A stretch of 64,000 nucleotides of DNA from Gnetum montanum (Eukaryota; Streptophyta; Gnetopsida; Gnetales; Gnetaceae), in assembly GCA_015680685.1 (NCBI GenBank), contig MNCI01029463.1, positions 62,001 to 126,000 on the forward strand, in the 5' to 3' direction. The notes under the pieces are model-generated. The model saw nothing but the letters and a program-made list of their open reading frames with translations. It made no database searches and was not told where the DNA came from. A program made the translations under genes and the position numbers. Every line of letters begins with the position of its first letter. Position 1 is the first letter of the stretch. Of this stretch, positions 24,451 through 34,960 are shown piece after piece.

Positions 24451-25151
24451 TGATCTTAGAAAGCAGTAGTCCGATCCATCCTAAGAATCAATCCATGCAT
24501 GTGTACCAAGACCCACTAGACACAAATAATGTAGGGTACACTATCAATGTAGTGGGTACGGAAGGCGATAGCCAAGCATAGCCAAAACAACCTTTTGTGT
24601 TGCGTGTACCTCCTCGCCTGTCTCAGATGACAAGCCCATCGACATTGACGAGCACGGTTTAGCGACAACCCTTCATTTTTCGGGTTCCGTCTACTAACGT
24701 CGTCTTGTAGCACACTATCGGTAAAGCCGCGGCCCAGCTCGCGCCCACACCTTAGGCACCCTTTGTCATCAGGATGCCAAAACTATCAATTGCCCCTACT
24801 ATGTAGGGGCAACCCTCTAAGTCAACGCCCCAATCACAACCTAACAAGAAAAGAGAAGGACGTATGATAGCTAATATAGCCAAGGACTGCCTTACATTGG
24901 CGTTTCCCAAGCCTAAGCCCCTTGCATTGGTGCCCTTGGACCCATCCTCAAAAAAAGACGACACTACACAAACCCAACCATATCCTCCCAACCCAAGAAA
25001 ACGTAGCCCTCAACCAGAAACCGTTCCTCCTCGAGAGATTCGTCTACTGGGAAAAATGGAAGAAGAGAAGGGTGATAAACAACCAGACCATTGATGTGAT
25101 CTCCTTGATACTTTTACGCAAGTTAAGTAGGCTCTGAAACAAAAAAATACA
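24451..25151 (+). pseudogene. Element D gag-protease linker
   Basis: Pol-type linker with proline-rich remnants such as NPRKRSPQPETVPPREI (near 25000) and several stops. Included as the continuation of the polyprotein. No separate domain is recognised. Confidence 0.5.
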
Positions 25152-25979
25152 ATGTTGAGCCTTTATGACTTGCTAATGATGTCACAAAAGAATCATGAGG
25201 CCATGGTTTGCATGTTAACATCCATATCCATGGACGAGAGCCTGCCAGTGGATGAAGAGGTGATCCACTCCGTCACGCTTCCCCTCGCCACTGAACAACC
25301 TAGGCCTTCCCTATTGACTTTTCATCATGAATCTATTAAAGATGACCTAGAAAAGGGTCAAGTGAAAACAGTGCCTATGTTCATCACTATCCGGGTCAGC
25401 CAATATCGAATCTGGAGAGTACACGTAGATGATGGGGCAACTGCCAATGTCATTCCATACTCCATAGTGTATAAACTGGGCTTGATCGATCAGATCAGTC
25501 CCACGACAATGTCATGTTTAAAGTCATTCAATGGGGCATGAGGGCAAGTCAAAGGCACAATACGCATTAACTTCGTAGCAGGGGACCAATTCCCCACAGA
25601 CACAGTGTTTATCATTATCGAGGAGATGCCTGGTTTCAACTTAATCTTGGGGAGGTCCTGGTTGGCTCAACTAAGGGCAGTTTCATCACCCATCCATCAA
25701 GAGATCCATTTGCCCTACGCAAGAGGGGAAGTGATCATCCATGGTGATAAGATGATCCCTCAGGTTGTTAATAATGTAGAAATGGAACAAGGATCAGAAA
25801 TCGAAATCCCCGAAGATCAGTCTCCTATCCCAATACTTGAACAGGACAGAACAGTGGTTGATGAAAGCTTTATCTGGGCTGAACTACCTTTTCAGGAGGA
25901 AGATGGTGGCATAGAGGAACAGAGTAATAAACCACCTCGTCCTTACGTGTTGCCAAAAATAAAAACAATTAAGAAGTAA
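25152..25979 (+). pseudogene. Element D aspartic protease
   Basis: Two open stretches (25152-25541 and 25605-25979) separated by a TGA. The catalytic region reads VHVDDGATANVIP (near 25418), where the usual DSGAS is D-D-G-A-T. The second half has FNLILGRSWLAQL (near 25632), the conserved hydrophobic-G-R-x-W-L block of plant gypsy proteases. It would process Gag-Pol. The frame ends in KTIKK followed by TAA at 25977-25979, after which noncoding DNA begins instead of RT. Confidence 0.8.
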
Positions 25980-26451
25980 CTGCAGAGCTAGCGAATAAAC
26001 ACGTTGGTGTGACATATTACATTAGTACATGTTGTTTATTGTTACACAGTTTATGCTCTTTCTTTTTACATTTTCCTTATCACGCTTACAATGATCTGGC
26101 CTGAAATGGCCTTAAACTAGTTACAGCCCGCTACGGCCTAAAACTAGCAAATCTAATTTACCCCTTTACACTTATGACGATCTGGCCCAAAGTGGTCTTA
26201 AACTAGTTGTAGCCCACTACGACCTAAAACTAGTAATTTTCTTTATCCTTTTATGCTTATGATGGCTCGGCCCGAAATGGCCTTAAACTATTAATGGCTC
26301 GCAGTGGCCTAAAACATATAATCCTTCTAACGATATGCTTCATTTCCAAAAAATAAAATCTTTATATCACATAGATTATATCGCTTAAATTGACGAACAT
26401 TGTTCTTTTACTCCACTCCATTATAATAAAAGGTTGGCCAATGTAACCACC
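25980..26451. repeat. Element D noncoding interval with GCTACGRCCTAAAACTAG repeats
   Basis: About three copies of a unit of roughly 100 bp occur from 26085 to 26320, each with a TGGCCTTAAACTA half and a CGACCTAAAACTAG half. Related words recur at 31140-31390, upstream of the antisense promoter, and at 34985-35350, after integrase. This interval is the 3' flank of the antisense gene. Confidence 0.6.
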
Positions 26452-26599
26452 TCACACGTTGCCACTGTTACCACCACCACCTGTGTCATCCAACTCCACC
26501 TCTACCTCATGAAAATCATCCTCGTAGGGACCTTCTTTGTGTGGTGCCTCTTCATGGGGGCGATCCTCTCTGCAGACTCTTTCTCACAGGATTTCTCAA

Positions 26600-26745
26600 C
26601 GCGGGGACCATCATCTCCATTACGCTCCCCCTCGTGAAGACCCTCTTCGCGGGGACCATCATCTCCATTACACTCCCCCTCGTGAAGACCCTCTTCGTGG
26701 GGACCATCATCTCCATTATGCTCATCCTTATGAAGATCCTCCTCA
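26600..26745 (-). repeat. 48 bp (16-residue) coding repeats in the antisense gene
   Basis: Three tandem 48 bp units (GGGGACCATCATCTCCATTA at about 26603, 26651 and 26699) encode an acidic repeat NGDDGPREEGLHEGE on the minus strand. Downstream a one-base frameshift separates this from a further acidic tail (YEDDFHEVEVELDD, ending at the TGA at 26452). Confidence 0.75.
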
Positions 26746-29700
26746 TGCCGATCCTACAATTTGACATGACACGCATGTTAGCATTGCCACTGAGACTACG
26801 CATAACAAGAATGCGATAGTCCTACAACTTACCTGTGATGGTCCCATGTCAGTTGCGAAAGGAATTTGTTCCAAACCAACCCACAGGCGTTGCATGATCT
26901 CTTCCTTGGTAAGCTCAGACCAAACACCATCTCCTAGATCAGTTCTAGCCTTAACCTTCCCCTTCTCCACAGGAGTTCATCGGGGTGGTTTAGGGAAGAA
27001 GGAAGGGACAGTGGTCTCCTTGCCAAGGAGAGTTATTTCTCTCTCTGGGGAGGTGCTTACTATCACTTGCTCCTGAAAATTTTCGTATGCTCCAGAAGCA
27101 CCAATGACATCAAGGAATAGCCGAAGGGACTACGCTTTAACAGTAGAATCCCTGTAATGTTGGTGGTAGGCAGCACATTCTTGCTTATACACATGCTAAT
27201 GGTTTTTCTGTGTTTGCCCCCATTCTTGGACCATTGCGCTGAAATCCTTCCAGTCTTGGTTCTTCTGGGCTAGGAAATTCATTTGCATCCTTTGCTCAAT
27301 GAGCTCACGATTGGCTTGGATGTTGTTTTTGATGACTGTCCAATAATGGGCGTAGTCAATTACAGCTGTCCACCAATTCTCATCGTTAGCCTCCCGAGCC
27401 AGCAGAAATTCATTTCGAGACTCCAGGTCCTCAACCCTATTGGTTAGGAACGTCCTCTCTTTTTCTGCTTTCTGCAACCTCTTCCCAAGGTCTTCATTGA
27501 TGTTTTGGGACTCCCATAAAGAGCAGGTCGAGCGTAACGGACATTTATGCATTTCATCGTAAAGGCTGCATGATACTTCGGTCAGCTCTGGTGAGGGTTT
27601 AGGGGTGGTGTCTAAGTCAACGGGCTCCTTGGGATCCCATCTAAGGCGAGATCCTATAACATAATAATAATAGTTAGACGCAAAAAAATGATACAATATC
27701 GTAATGTCAACAATCCTCGTGTTATAACACTCACGTACCAATCTCAGGATCGATTCACTCTAGAAGGCTGTTCATATCATTCGCAATGCCTTCCATAAAG
27801 GAAAATTTATCAGGGGTCTCACCCCAATGCTGAGTTGGTGCCACTGACAAAGGCACGATGCTAGCGTCAGAAGTGCCTATTGCACGAACAAAAATGGGTT
27901 AAACATAGTACGGTAGATGTAAAGGACAATTGAGACATTATGATAACGTAAAACTCAACTCAACAAAACCTTCAAAGGTAGTAACGTGAGGTATTCATTC
28001 TGAGGAAAAGTCAAACTCACCAGTGACAAACTGCTCCACTTTTTCCAGTTCATCCGAAAGGACTTCGGTGTCCTCCACTTCCATCTCTTCTTTAGGCATA
28101 GGAACTTGTGTGCTACCTACGTTGTTAACAGGGGCCTCCTTTTCCAAAATTGGGGCCCCTTCTTCATGCCATATAACTATTGCCCCTGTTTCAAGGGTCA
28201 ACTCCTCTACATTTTTCCCTTTGTCTGCTGAAAAATAGTTATTCGAAACACTTACAAACACTACGCGATGCCACATCTATATGTAGTGTAATACATGTAT
28301 AAACTCACTACAAATCTCTCTACTTACCAGTTGGGGGATCGTTCCTATGAAATTTAATTTGCAACCTCTTTTCCTTTGCATCAGTCGGACTAGGAGACTC
28401 CATGGTCGGACAATGTTTTTTCTGTTGGATTGATGAACTCACTATTTCTTCTGCCTGGCGTTTCTCCCTTGATACACTACCGGTGTAAGAAGGGAGCACC
28501 CCACCCATGTTGTCCTGATCCCATGTACGAGGCGCCGCCAAATTCTTAGTTGTGAGTGAAAGCGAATCCTCGATGCCTTCAGGGGGATCTTGCGATCGGG
28601 TGGTGCCGAAAACTTGAGAAATCCATGGTTTGAAAATCTGGTTACGATCTTGCTGCACCCAGATTCCATCCCTCTGAACCACCAAGAATTCGGAAAAATG
28701 CTGAAAGCAAGCTATAAAGAAGGCGTAATGCATGTTGAAGTGAGACTCAAGCTTCTTGTGAAGCTTGACCATTTCAGCCTGCAGGCCTTCAGTGAAGTAG
28801 CTGGCCCAATTATACCGTGTTCCCTCCTCCATGACCTCCCGCATGATCTGAGCCTGCTCTATGGTAAGGATTCTTCTCTGGGAAAGCAACTTAGGGAAGA
28901 CGTGAGCTCAGAAGAGGGGATAAATGGTATGAGCCACCTCCAGCTTGATTTTATCAGCAAGGATTCCTTTCACTTCCTTTTTAACCCCTAGCCACTCCTC
29001 TATCTCCTTATGCTTAGAACTCCTCTTTGACTTTTCTTCTACTGGAAGGCCATTAGAGGGAACGCCAAAAAAGTTAGCGAACAGTCGAGTGTCAATATCA
29101 AAACTTACGCACACATTATGCAAGTGCATGTAAAGACGCTCGGCTTCTTCGTTGAAAGAGTTAACTAGGGTTAACATTTCGACTGCGGTGACGTCGGGGG
29201 TTACAGCCAAAAATAGCTCCATTAGTCCAGCTTCCTGGAGGTTATTGGTTAAGATAGCTGGGGTTGCACTATGACTGAGCCAAAGTTGCACTTCTTTTAT
29301 GTCACCATAATGAAATAAAAGACTATTCGCTTCACGCCTGGAGGCCATAACCGTGACCTCCCGTGATTCCCTAATTGTAAACATAAAACAAAGGTTTAGA
29401 CAATATAGCAAAATAAAATGATTTTATACATTGTTTTCATCCCGTAAGATTGTATAATGAACCACCATAGCGTGATTTACCATGTTCGAAAGGCAAAGGA
29501 AATGGTGAGATTTTGTCTTGCACGTCTACAACAATGAGAGGACGATCCAAAGTCCACTCCTTATCTAGCCATCTGAGTCTTTTACAGTTAGAGAAGAATT
29601 CGACATAGCGAGTAGGGTAATGTGGGATTTCAATTTTTAGCTGTTTCATAACACCAGCACGTACATTACTAATAGAAGTGAACTCCTTTATGACCGTTTT

Positions 29701-30359
29701 GGCCATAGACAACGTATCTGTATCACCTTAGAGACCATCCTTATTGATGAAGAACCTACATCACAGAATGTAGACAATTGTTTATACTTGACATAAATTC
29801 AGACAATGGTTAGCATATCATAATGCCGCGGGAACACTTACCCGCTTGCATAATACACAATGCTAGGTCGTAATATGACGAGCCACGAACAGAGTGTTGT
29901 AGGCGTGATAACAATTAAACTTGGGCATATCCCAGATCCAAGACAAATGACTCAAACCCTTGGCACTCTATTCACGGTCTAACACCCACATGGTTTCGAT
30001 TGAGCTGTCCACTAGAAACTTCAAGATGCTCTGCATTGATCCAACCAGTAGCATCTCCAGAATGGTGGCGGCTATCTCAGCCAGTAGATGTGACTAAATA
30101 ATTACGTTGAAATTATGTAAAAAAATTGCAAAAACTCCCATGCACCTCTTCGGAACCAAACCGCCTTCTCATTTACACGAGCATGAGGAGGAGGAACATT
30201 GGCCACGGGGACATGCAAACAACACAAAATGCCCACAATGCCCAACACGATCAGGATAAGCTTTAGCATAATCCTTTACAATGAAACACACTACCATTAG
30301 GAATAGCAATGTAGACATACTAACGACGTAAGAGAAAAACAAATAAAAAATGCGCATAA

Positions 30360-30720
30360 AAATCCATTACGCAACACTAGAGTTCCCATTACCTTAACTC
30401 TCAGAAAATTGCAGGTTACGCTGGAAATGCATTACCAAAATCACCCAAACCCTTGTGATGGTGCAAGGTCTGTCCTTGACAACGGCAATAAAAGTAACAC
30501 TGCATATTACCCCAGCGTAACATGCAACCATTATGGACGAGACAACAGAATCCTATCTATACTACGTAAGGGTATAGTACCTAGACTCCTCTAGTTATGC
30601 ATTACGTTCGCACAATATTACCTAAGATCATCCTAACCCTTGCGATTGCACAAGGTTTGTCTCTGACAACGGCGATAAGGGTAATATCACAAACTATAAT
30701 AGCTTAGCTCACGCAACCAA
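30360..30720. repeat. Duplicated block with GTTACGC/GCATTAC words in an intron of the antisense gene
   Basis: Two diverged copies of a block containing CCCTTGYGATKGYRCAAGG and TTGACAACGGCRATAA-like sequence occur near 30447-30500 and 30635-30690. Between and around them are GGTTACGCTGGAAATGCATT, CCAGCGTAACATGC and ATGCATTACGTTCGC, similar to the repeated words in D's LTR U3 (20917-20996). Confidence 0.5.
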
Positions 30721-30939
30721 GTATCAACGCCCAACATAAGATACATCTTCGAAATAGGTATAATTACGACACCATAACAACAACAATAACAATCATGCAG
30801 GAGGGTAAAAGGTGACTTACCGAGCGAGTGGAGTAGCCTCCTATGTTTTGACCCTGGCCTTTGAAACCCACTGCAAACTCTCCTGCACTTCATCAATCTT
30901 CGCCAATTTGACAAGTTTTCCTTTGGTCTTCGGCGCCAT

Positions 30940-31645
30940 GGTTACGACTAAATAACCTTCTCAAAATTGTCTAATTCAAATCTGTAATGTCTCTAGTCTA
31001 CTTTGAGGACGAATCATCGACTTATAAATGGATTGGTTGAAACTAACTGTTTCCATGTCCGACCAATGCACAATTTTCCCAAAATGCAGGTATGTCAGTG
31101 CGATATGAAGCATGAAGCTCGTAACATTAATCGCGTAGATATCCTATAGATTGCGGTCCAAAAAGACCCTAAACTAATGCGTGCCTTATCATCTCGTAAT
31201 CTGGTTGCATTAACTACGGTCTGTAATAAATTCTAAATTAGCTGTTTCGACATGCTAGATGCACCACGTTACACATTTCATCATAGTTCGTAGAAGTCTT
31301 ACGCTAACATCTAGGAAATCGGGCTTACTGCTTTCTCACAAACCGCACATATGGTAACGGTCTGCTAAGACCTTAAACTGGCAACCTTTTAACACGCATC
31401 TCTAGAAAACCTTCTATTGTTTCAACAGATAAAACAAAAATATATATACAATGTAACAACCTCTATTTTTGGTGGTTTTGCAAGTCAATTCGCAAATGGA
31501 CGTAGCTTTACTCGCACCCCTAGCCTTAACAGGCCCATACAGGGAAACTATTAGACAGCTCAACCTTGCACTGATAGGAACTGACACTTCCCTCTACGAC
31601 ATAACCATAGCAGCCTCAGAAATATCCCCAGACTAGCCAGAACAC
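30940..31645 (-). promoter_or_regulatory. Promoter region of the D antisense gene
   Basis: On the minus strand a CCAAT box (AACCAATCC, 31038-31030) and a TATA box (ATTTATAAG, about 31029-31021) lie roughly 85-90 bp before the ATG at 30939. Farther upstream, at 31140-31390, are several degenerate copies of the CGGTC..GACCTTAAACTRGC motif that is also arrayed at 26085-26320 and 34985-35350. On the plus strand this stretch lies before RT and holds no recognised coding sequence until about 31646. Confidence 0.5.
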
Positions 31646-33200
31646 TTGGCCCAAATCCTAGACCTGGAGGCTGGCGATGTGATCGAGGACTCCCTCACTG
31701 AGGTCCCTGTGGTTATGCACAAAGGAGGAAGCAAAACTCTGAAAGTTAGTTCTCTCCTTGACCAACAAAAGCAAAGCGACATATTTCAAGTACTCCAAAA
31801 TAACGTTGTGGTATTCGCATGGTCATATGAAGACATGCGAGGTTTAGACCTGAGACTAATACAACACAACATAGTTTTAGACCTGCATGTCAAAGCAGTT
31901 AAATAGAAAGAATGGAAGATTAAGCTTGAAATTGCTCTAGCAGTGCGTGATGAAATCACTAAGCTGTATCAGGCTAGTTTCATTCTCGTGGTCGATTATT
32001 CAGATTGGGTGTCGAACATTGTAGTTGTCTCCAAGAAAACGAGAGGAATATGCATCTGTATAGACTTCGACGATTTGAACAAGGCCCCAATTAAAGACAA
32101 CTTCCCGTTACCAAGTATCGACCAACTTATCGATAAAACAGCTGGCCATGCGTTACTATCCTTTATGGATGGATTTTCGGGCTATAATGAAATTCGTATC
32201 AACCCAGAATACCAACTGACTATGACTTTCATGACCCCTTGGAGAACTTTCGGTTACACCATGATGCCTTTCGGGTTAAAAAATGCTGGAGCAACTTATC
32301 AACATGCCATGACATACATCTTTAGTGATTACCTCTTAGAGAGATTGAATGACTACGTAGAAAACATAGCTGTTAAATCTAAGAAGTTAGAAGATGACCT
32401 AGAAGACCTAGAGTTGATCCTTAAACGATGTCTCAAGCATGACCTATGGCTCAACCCAAGAAAATGCGTATTCGGAGTCAAAACCAGACACATGTTGGGG
32501 TTCATGGTATCGGAGACTGGCATTCGAGTCGACCCCGACAAGGTTAAAGCCATCGTTAATTTAGCACCACCTACAAACCTCAAGGAACTACATGGGTTGC
32601 AAGGTAGGTTGTAATTTATCAAACGGTTTATCTCGAAGTTAACGGACAAGTTACAACCCATGCAGCATCTGCTCAAGAAAGGGTTTAACTTCGAATGGAA
32701 CGAGAACTACCAACGTGCGTTTGACAATCTGAAGAAAGAGCTATTACATTTGCCAACGATTTTCCCACCACAAAGAGATTAGCCTTTCTATATTTATCTA
32801 GCAAGTTCAGATGTGTCTATAGCTACGTTGTTGTGCCAAAGAAGGGACGACGGGTTAGAAGTTTCTATTTATTATCTAAGTCATGCTCTATTTGCATACA
32901 AAACACGGTACAATAAAGTATAGTGTAACTGCTTAGCATTGGTGTTTGCATTGAAAAAGTATAGGCACTATCTTTTCCGTAGCCAGGTTAATATAATCTA
33001 CAAGAACAACATTTTGTGGGCCATCACAAACAAGTTATACGAGAGTAGTAGGATAGCCCGCTGGAAAGCCATCATAGCAGAATTCAACTTGCACTATGTT
33101 GGCCAATCTTCCATGAAAGGCCAAGCGATAGCCGACCAGCTTGCAACATCACCTATCAACGATCAAGCCGCAATAGAACCCAAGTTTCCTGATGAATAGA
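31646..33200 (+). pseudogene. Element D reverse transcriptase and RNase H
   Basis: The frame opens with FAWSYEDMRGLD (near 31815), the usual entry to plant gypsy RT. Conserved blocks follow: SDWVSNIVVVSKK, FPLPSIDQLID, LLSFMDGFSGYNEI and MMPFGLKNAGATYQ. The YVDD active site reads Y-V-E-N at 32354-32365, so both catalytic aspartates of the motif are lost. The thumb and connection (TNLKELHGLQGRL, FIKRFISKLTDKLQPM) lead to RNase H with LALVFALKKYRHYLF (32938-32980). Stops at about 31904, 32612, 32780 and 32922 break the frame. RT would copy element RNA; this copy cannot. Confidence 0.85.
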
Positions 33201-33775
33201 TACATAGTTTAAGCCCTGTAGCGATAGGCCTCAAAGCGATGTTATACTTCGATGGAGCTTTGACTACCAGAGGTGGCAGTGCTGCCACTATCATTACATT
33301 TTCCTCAGAAGATGTTTGTCCATTGAATTACCACCTGGCATTTCCTTGTACAAACAATGTGGCAGAGTACGAGGGGCTCCTCAAGGGACTGTTGATAGCC
33401 AGGGAACTCAACGTTCGACATTTGGCAATTCGAAGCAATTCGATGCTTGTCATCAATCAAATCACAGAGGTCTACACCTGCAAAGCTGTGCATGTGTAGC
33501 CCTATTGCGATATGGCTAAAGATCTCTTGAAAAAATTCATGACAATTGATGTCCAACACGTTCCATGTAATGAGAACATTGTAGCCGATGCACTAGCCAC
33601 ACTGGCTTTAAACGTGCCACCACATTTGTTTGCCATTTGGCTCGTTTTAATGATGGAATGTACAGACCTTGTCATTCAAGCAGTGCAAATTTCTTCTCTA
33701 AGCATGGGTGGAACGCCAAAATGGTATGATAACATTAAAGCCTACCTTCTGCATGGCAAACCACCATGTTAGTTA
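33201..33775 (+). pseudogene. Element D second (archaeal-type) RNase H
   Basis: This is a separate RNase H module after the first: LYFDGALTTRGGSAA (first Asp, 33242), NNVAEYEGLLKGLLIA (Glu, near 33365), LAIRSNSMLVINQI, where the expected Asp of the DS pair is Asn, and NIVADALATLAL (last Asp, near 33590). Presence of two RNase H modules before integrase is diagnostic of Tat-lineage plant elements. A TAG at about 33497 splits the frame. Confidence 0.8.
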
Positions 33776-34960
33776 ACACCTACACAAAAAGACGTAATTT
33801 GCAAGCGTGCTCGACAATGTGTCATCATCGGAGATAGTACTCTCTGTAGACACTCTTTTGATGGAGTATTGCTAACCTGCGTTAATAATGACCAAGCACA
33901 AAGAATAGTTAGCGAAGTTCATGAAGGACTATGTGGGGGACACATAGCCCTGTGAGCCATGGCCGCTAAAATCAGACGCTTGGGGTATTACTGGCCATAC
34001 ATGGAACGAGACTGCCTGACCAAGGTTAAGACATGTGACACATGCCAACATTACACAAATCTAATACATGTGTCACCAACTGAATTTCATACTACATAGA
34101 TCACTTGGCCATTCGAACGATGGGGACTAGACATCATAGGTCCCATCACGCCTAAGTCTTCCGTAGGACATAGCTTCATTATCACTACCACCGAGTATTT
34201 CACGAAGTGGGTCGAGGCTATTCCCCTATGAAAGATTACATCTCAACAGGTTTGTCATTTTATCTTGGACAATATAGTAGCCAAGTTTGGGATTCCTATG
34301 ACTATTGTGACCGACAATGGGCCATAATTTAGTAGTACAAGAAAACAAATCTTTCTGCAGTAACCTTGGTATCAAGCAATCTTTTTCCTCACCCTATTAC
34401 CCGCAAGAAAATGGTCAAGCAGAAGCAACAAACAAGGTGGTTATCAATCTAAGAAGATGCTCAGTAGCAACAAAAAAAAATGACATGAAAAAATCCTCTA
34501 TGTGCTATGGGCCTATCGTACAACATGTAGAATAGCTACCGATAGGACACCCTACAGCCTAGTCTACATATCTGAAGCAGTGTTTCCCTTGGAACTACAG
34601 ATTCCCTCATTGCAGATGGTCCTCTCCATGGTTATAAATGAGACTCAACACAACGAGGCCAGGATCGTGGATTTAGACTCAGCAGAGGAGAAACACATCC
34701 AGACACTCGACAACATCGAAAGGTATCAAGACAGGTAGAAATAGAGGCATCATCACAACTTGCATTAATGACCGATCAAGAAAAGAGGCTTGGTTCTCAA
34801 AGCCATTCGTGAACTAGCGGGCAAATTCTCTACAAGCTTGAAAGGCCCTTTCCTGGTTGTCAACGCATACGACAATGGAGCATTTAGGCTAGCAGACATC
34901 AACGACAACGAATTCCTGAACCCGGTGAATCATATGTACCTGAAGCGATACCACATCTAA
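33776..34960 (+). pseudogene. Element D integrase
   Basis: The HHCC zinc domain is EVHEGLCGGHIAL (near 33918) with CDTCQHY (near 34029). The core has WGLDIIGPI (near 34120), IVTDNGP (near 34306) and, after a frameshift, ENGQAEATNK (near 34409). These match the three acidic catalytic residues. The C-terminal part includes LWAYRTTCRIATDRTPYSLVY (34502-34565) and GPFLVVNAYDNGAFRLADI (near 34840), ending with VNHMYLKRYHI and a stop at about 34960. Stops and at least one frameshift make it inactive. Confidence 0.85.

Larger units (their letters stand above)
26452..30939 (-). pseudogene. Antisense multi-exon gene inside element D
   Basis: The minus-strand gene starts MAPKTKGKLVKLAK at 30939. Proposed exons are 30939-30821, (uncertain), 30093-29842, 29755-29481, 29370-28328, 28227-28021, 27876-27739, 27653-26833 and 26753-26452. 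Introns 28327-28228, 28020-27877, 27738-27654 and 26832-26754 are GT-AG and keep the frame exactly. The junction at 29480/29371 is off by one base. The product would be a large hydrophilic protein with a folded region (GLMELFLAVTPDVTAVEML, VSFDIDTRLFANFFGVP), a coiled-coil stretch and an acidic C-terminal repeat. Stops (TGA at about 28890 and 27755; TAG in exons 1, 30093-29842 and 27653-26833) show decay. It resembles in position the antisense ORFs known in Tat/Grande elements. I do not recognise the function; it is not a transposase I can name. Confidence 0.7.

Noticed and set aside
29371-29480. Fifth frame-preserving intron of the antisense gene
   Set aside because: GT and AG are present but joining leaves the frame off by one base; an indel or another splice site is needed, so I do not count it as support.
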